Below, piece after piece: positions 62,086-64,000 of a stretch of 64,000 bases of DNA. Each line of letters starts with the position of its first letter. The first letter of the stretch is position 1. Both the position numbers and the translations under genes were made by a program. A model generated the notes under the pieces. That model saw only the letters and a program-made list of their open reading frames with translations. It did no database searches and was not told where the DNA came from. Source of the stretch: Pseudoips prasinana (lineage: Eukaryota > Arthropoda > Insecta > Lepidoptera > Nolidae); assembly GCA_951640165.1 (NCBI GenBank), contig OX621252.1, positions 24,077,934 to 24,141,933 of the forward strand. The letters are read 5' to 3'.

Positions 62086-62574
62086 CAAGTAGCGCAGCAT
62101 CACTCATTTCACAAACTACTCCAACATTAATAGCAAAGCATATATATTAAACTATATTTTCCCCCGCTTGCCTTCAAATTTCCCAACTTCTAATAAACTC
62201 CAAGGTCGGGCCCCGTCTGGCCCATAAAATCTTATTTCCACGCAATCCGTCTGCCAGCTTATCTAGGATTAGCTTCAGCCTAACTTGAGTAATTTGCATA
62301 AGCATATTAGGCAATTCGTTTATCTTAACGTTAGAAAGATACTGAGGGTAGGTGGGTCTAGTTTAAGGGATAGTTTTATGTATTATGAGAGGGTAGTTAG
62401 ACCTGATTTCCATACAAATATCGACACTATGGTTTGGATAATGTCTAGAGGTCTAAGGTAATTTCTAGTTTGACCAAACAATAGGCGCGAGATGGAACCA
62501 GGCTACTACATATTTAATTATCGAAAAACGTGTATGTATACTATGTTAATATCTGTATCGTAACAGTGGTTAAC
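62086..62574. other. No gene; unique island
   Basis: 62150-62340 includes GGATTA (62266-62271), ATTTGCAT (62292-62299) and ATAAAATCTTATTTCC. Homeodomain/POU-like words cluster here, which may mark an enhancer. No coding frame. Confidence 0.33.
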
Positions 62575-62820
62575 CTGGGGCTCTACCAGCTAAGTCGCCG
62601 AACTTCAATTTCTTAAATGGCGTTCAAATAAATAAAGGTTAAAAATGAATTAATCAATCGTTAAATTGCCTTCCATGAGCACATGTGTCGTCATAAATGG
62701 TCCGGAATCGATTGTCAACGTTGAAGCCGATTTAACTATTGATTGAGTATTTTTAACCGTTATTTATTCGAACACCATTTAAGAAATCGATGTTCGGTGA
62801 CTTAGCCGGTAGAGCCCCTG
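62575..62820. mobile_element. MITE-A, complete
   Basis: CTGGGGCTCTACCAGC and GCCGGTAGAGCCCCTG form the tips. GGCGTTCAAATAAATAAAGG, GCACATGTGTCGTCATAAAT and GGTCCGGAATCGATTG lie inside. Confidence 0.83.
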
Positions 62821-62824
62821 GTGT

Positions 62825-63015
62825 CAGAGTTGTTCAAGCCGTCCAGTAGGCCTCTGACATGGCTTAATGACTGTTCCCTAACGGCTGTAACCGGGTCCGA
62901 GAGTTTGAGTCCGAAGCACGGATATGCTCAGAAAGGCCAGACCCATATATAAACTGGCCGGGTGCCTAGATGCTTAACTTCGCCGATCACTTACGGGCGG
63001 GTGTGAGCTACTTAT
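62825..63015 (+). repeat. Repeat W
   Basis: AGAGTTGTTCAAGCCGTCC, GGCCTCTGACATGGCTTAAT, GTAACCGGGTCCG and TTAACTTCGCCGATCACTTA. It abuts the broken 3' end of the mariner. Confidence 0.62.
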
Positions 63016-63018
63016 ATA

Positions 63019-63962
63019 CTACAAATTCTCCTTTATGTCTTCCACCGATTGAAAACGGGTACCACGAAGTGGTAATTTGAGTTTAAGAAAAAGAACGAAG
63101 TCAGCTGGAGCCATATCTGGTGAATATGGTGGTTGCTGGATGGTATTTGTTGAGTGTTTGGTCAAAAATACGTTCACAATGATGGCCTTGTGCGAAGGCG
63201 CATTATCGTGGTGCAAAATCCAAGAATTTTCTTTCCACAAATCTGGCCTTTTTCGTCGAATTTGCTCTCTTAAACGCCGCATAACGCTCAAATAATATTC
63301 TTTATTTACTGTTCGACCTTCCGGTAAGAATTCAGAATGCACAACACCGCGATAGTCAAAGAAAACAGTCAACATGACTTTGACTTTTGATCGACTTTGG
63401 CGTGGTTTTTTCGGTTTCGGTTCAGTTGGAAGGCGCCACTCCGAAGCTTGTTGAGTAGTTTGCATGTCAAACTCGTAAACCTACGTCTCGTCACCAGTAA
63501 CAATGCGTTTCATGAATGTTGGGTCGGAATTGACTCGTTCTACCATGTCCTCAGCGACTTTCATGCGATTGAGTTTTTGGAGAAAATTAATATCTTTTGG
63601 GACTACCGAGCGGCAACATGTTTCATACCCAAATGATTAGTTAAAATGGTACGAATCGACTCGTGAGATACAGAAAGTTCGGCGGCTATCGCTCTCAGAG
63701 TTGAATGAGGATTTTCAGTCACTATTTCCTTCACTTTTGCGATGTTAACTTCAGTTGCAGACGCCGATGGCCTACCAGAGCGGCGCAAATCTTTCATCAC
63801 ATCTCGACCGCTTTTGAACGGTTTGAACCACTCATAAGCACAAGTTTTTGATAAAGTCGATTCACCGTAAGCCTTCTGTAACATTTTCAGTGACTCCGAA
63901 CACGAAATTCCATTAGCGATGCAAAATTTAAGAGAAACTCTTTGTTCGATATTTTTGTCCAT
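63019..63962 (-). pseudogene. Second mariner transposase, DD34D, degraded
   Basis: The frame starts at the ATG complement 63960-63962 (MDKNIEQRVSLKFCIANG). An N-terminal HTH region of about 115 residues follows, with GRPS. A one-base deletion next to 63603 shifts the frame. In the restored reading, GDET is followed by TAG (63481-63483) where a W codon is expected. The second half (63019-63465) is open and keeps HHDNAPSH and YSPDMAPADF, with 34 residues between the two aspartates. The C-terminus is lost at 63019 next to repeat W. With a frameshift, a nonsense codon and a truncation it is dead. Its N-terminus resembles the GVQW3-like mariner group, which is distinct from the intact element at 4.8 kb. 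The left TIR would lie beyond the window. Confidence 0.88.
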
Positions 63963-64000
63963 TATGAAATTCGTAATACACACTATATTACTAAAACCAG

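Overview
The window looks like gene-poor, AT-rich nuclear DNA of a moth or butterfly. The evidence is the repertoire of repeats: several tRNA-headed SINEs that share one LINE-like 3' end, RTE-type LINE tails ending in GATGATG, short non-autonomous Helitrons that end in a hairpin plus CTAG, palindromic MITEs and mariner elements, a mix I recognise from Lepidoptera. No complete host protein-coding gene, rRNA or functional tRNA gene was found. It reads as an intergenic desert or a very large intron, filled with layers of transposable elements and separated by unique islands that are richer in GC and CpG.

Labels used here for dispersed families. SINE-A has a head containing GTAGCCTAGTTGGTAG. SINE-B has TTGGCGTGGTTGG. 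SINE-C has GGTCTAATGGTTAG. SINE-D has TGTGGCGCAGCGGCTAAG. SINE-E has GTTGGTCTAGCGGTAGCG. SINE-X has no tRNA head and begins GCTGYGTGGTGACG. RTE-1 is a LINE whose ORF2 ends in a GRPPTRWTDDLVR-like tail followed by GATGATG repeats. LINE-2 has an ATGT-repeat tail. LINE-3 is CR1/jockey-like. LINE-T is a 3' end of unknown affiliation that finishes in AATAAAAAC. Heli-1, -2 and -3 are Helitron-like families. MITE-A and MITE-B are palindromic. Repeats F, G, H and W are unclassified dispersed sequences.

Layout. 0-4.7 kb: SINEs, a full Heli-1, RTE-1 tails, MITE-B and two G-rich islands. 4.77-6.06 kb: a structurally intact mariner with a full transposase reading frame, the only convincing intact coding gene. 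6.4-7 kb: Heli-1, then SINE-X with clean target-site duplications. 7.5-12 kb: a unique island, MITEs and a minus-strand fragment encoding a SWIM-type zinc finger. 12.3-16.2 kb: MITE-A, a templated inverted insertion, a long unique island and a 5'-truncated LINE-2. 16.2-20.5 kb: mostly unique AT-rich DNA. 20.6-26 kb: RTE-1 pieces, two adjacent perfect palindromes, an RT palm remnant and SINEs. 26-39 kb: sparse repeats, a unique island with a perfect X-box, a four-copy diverged motif around SINE-X, and a 0.29-kb tandem duplication. 39.5-42.8 kb: two neighbouring retrocopies with 5' inversions, a 158-bp tandem repeat and a LINE-3 remnant. 43.9-44.3 kb: a promoter-like CpG island. 44.5-63 kb: dense nested SINEs, Helitrons, LINE tails and MITEs. 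63.0-64 kb: a decayed second mariner on the minus strand, cut by the window edge.

How the parts work together. The short elements are non-autonomous and their 3' ends match the LINE tails here, which suggests that RTE-1-like and CR1-like machinery mobilised them. Target-site duplications, 5' truncations and two twin-priming inversions record target-primed reverse transcription directly. Several nests give relative ages. A recurring oddity is inverted duplications with loops of 1-4 nt, best explained by snap-back or template-switch copying, although assembly artefact has to be excluded for the longest ones.
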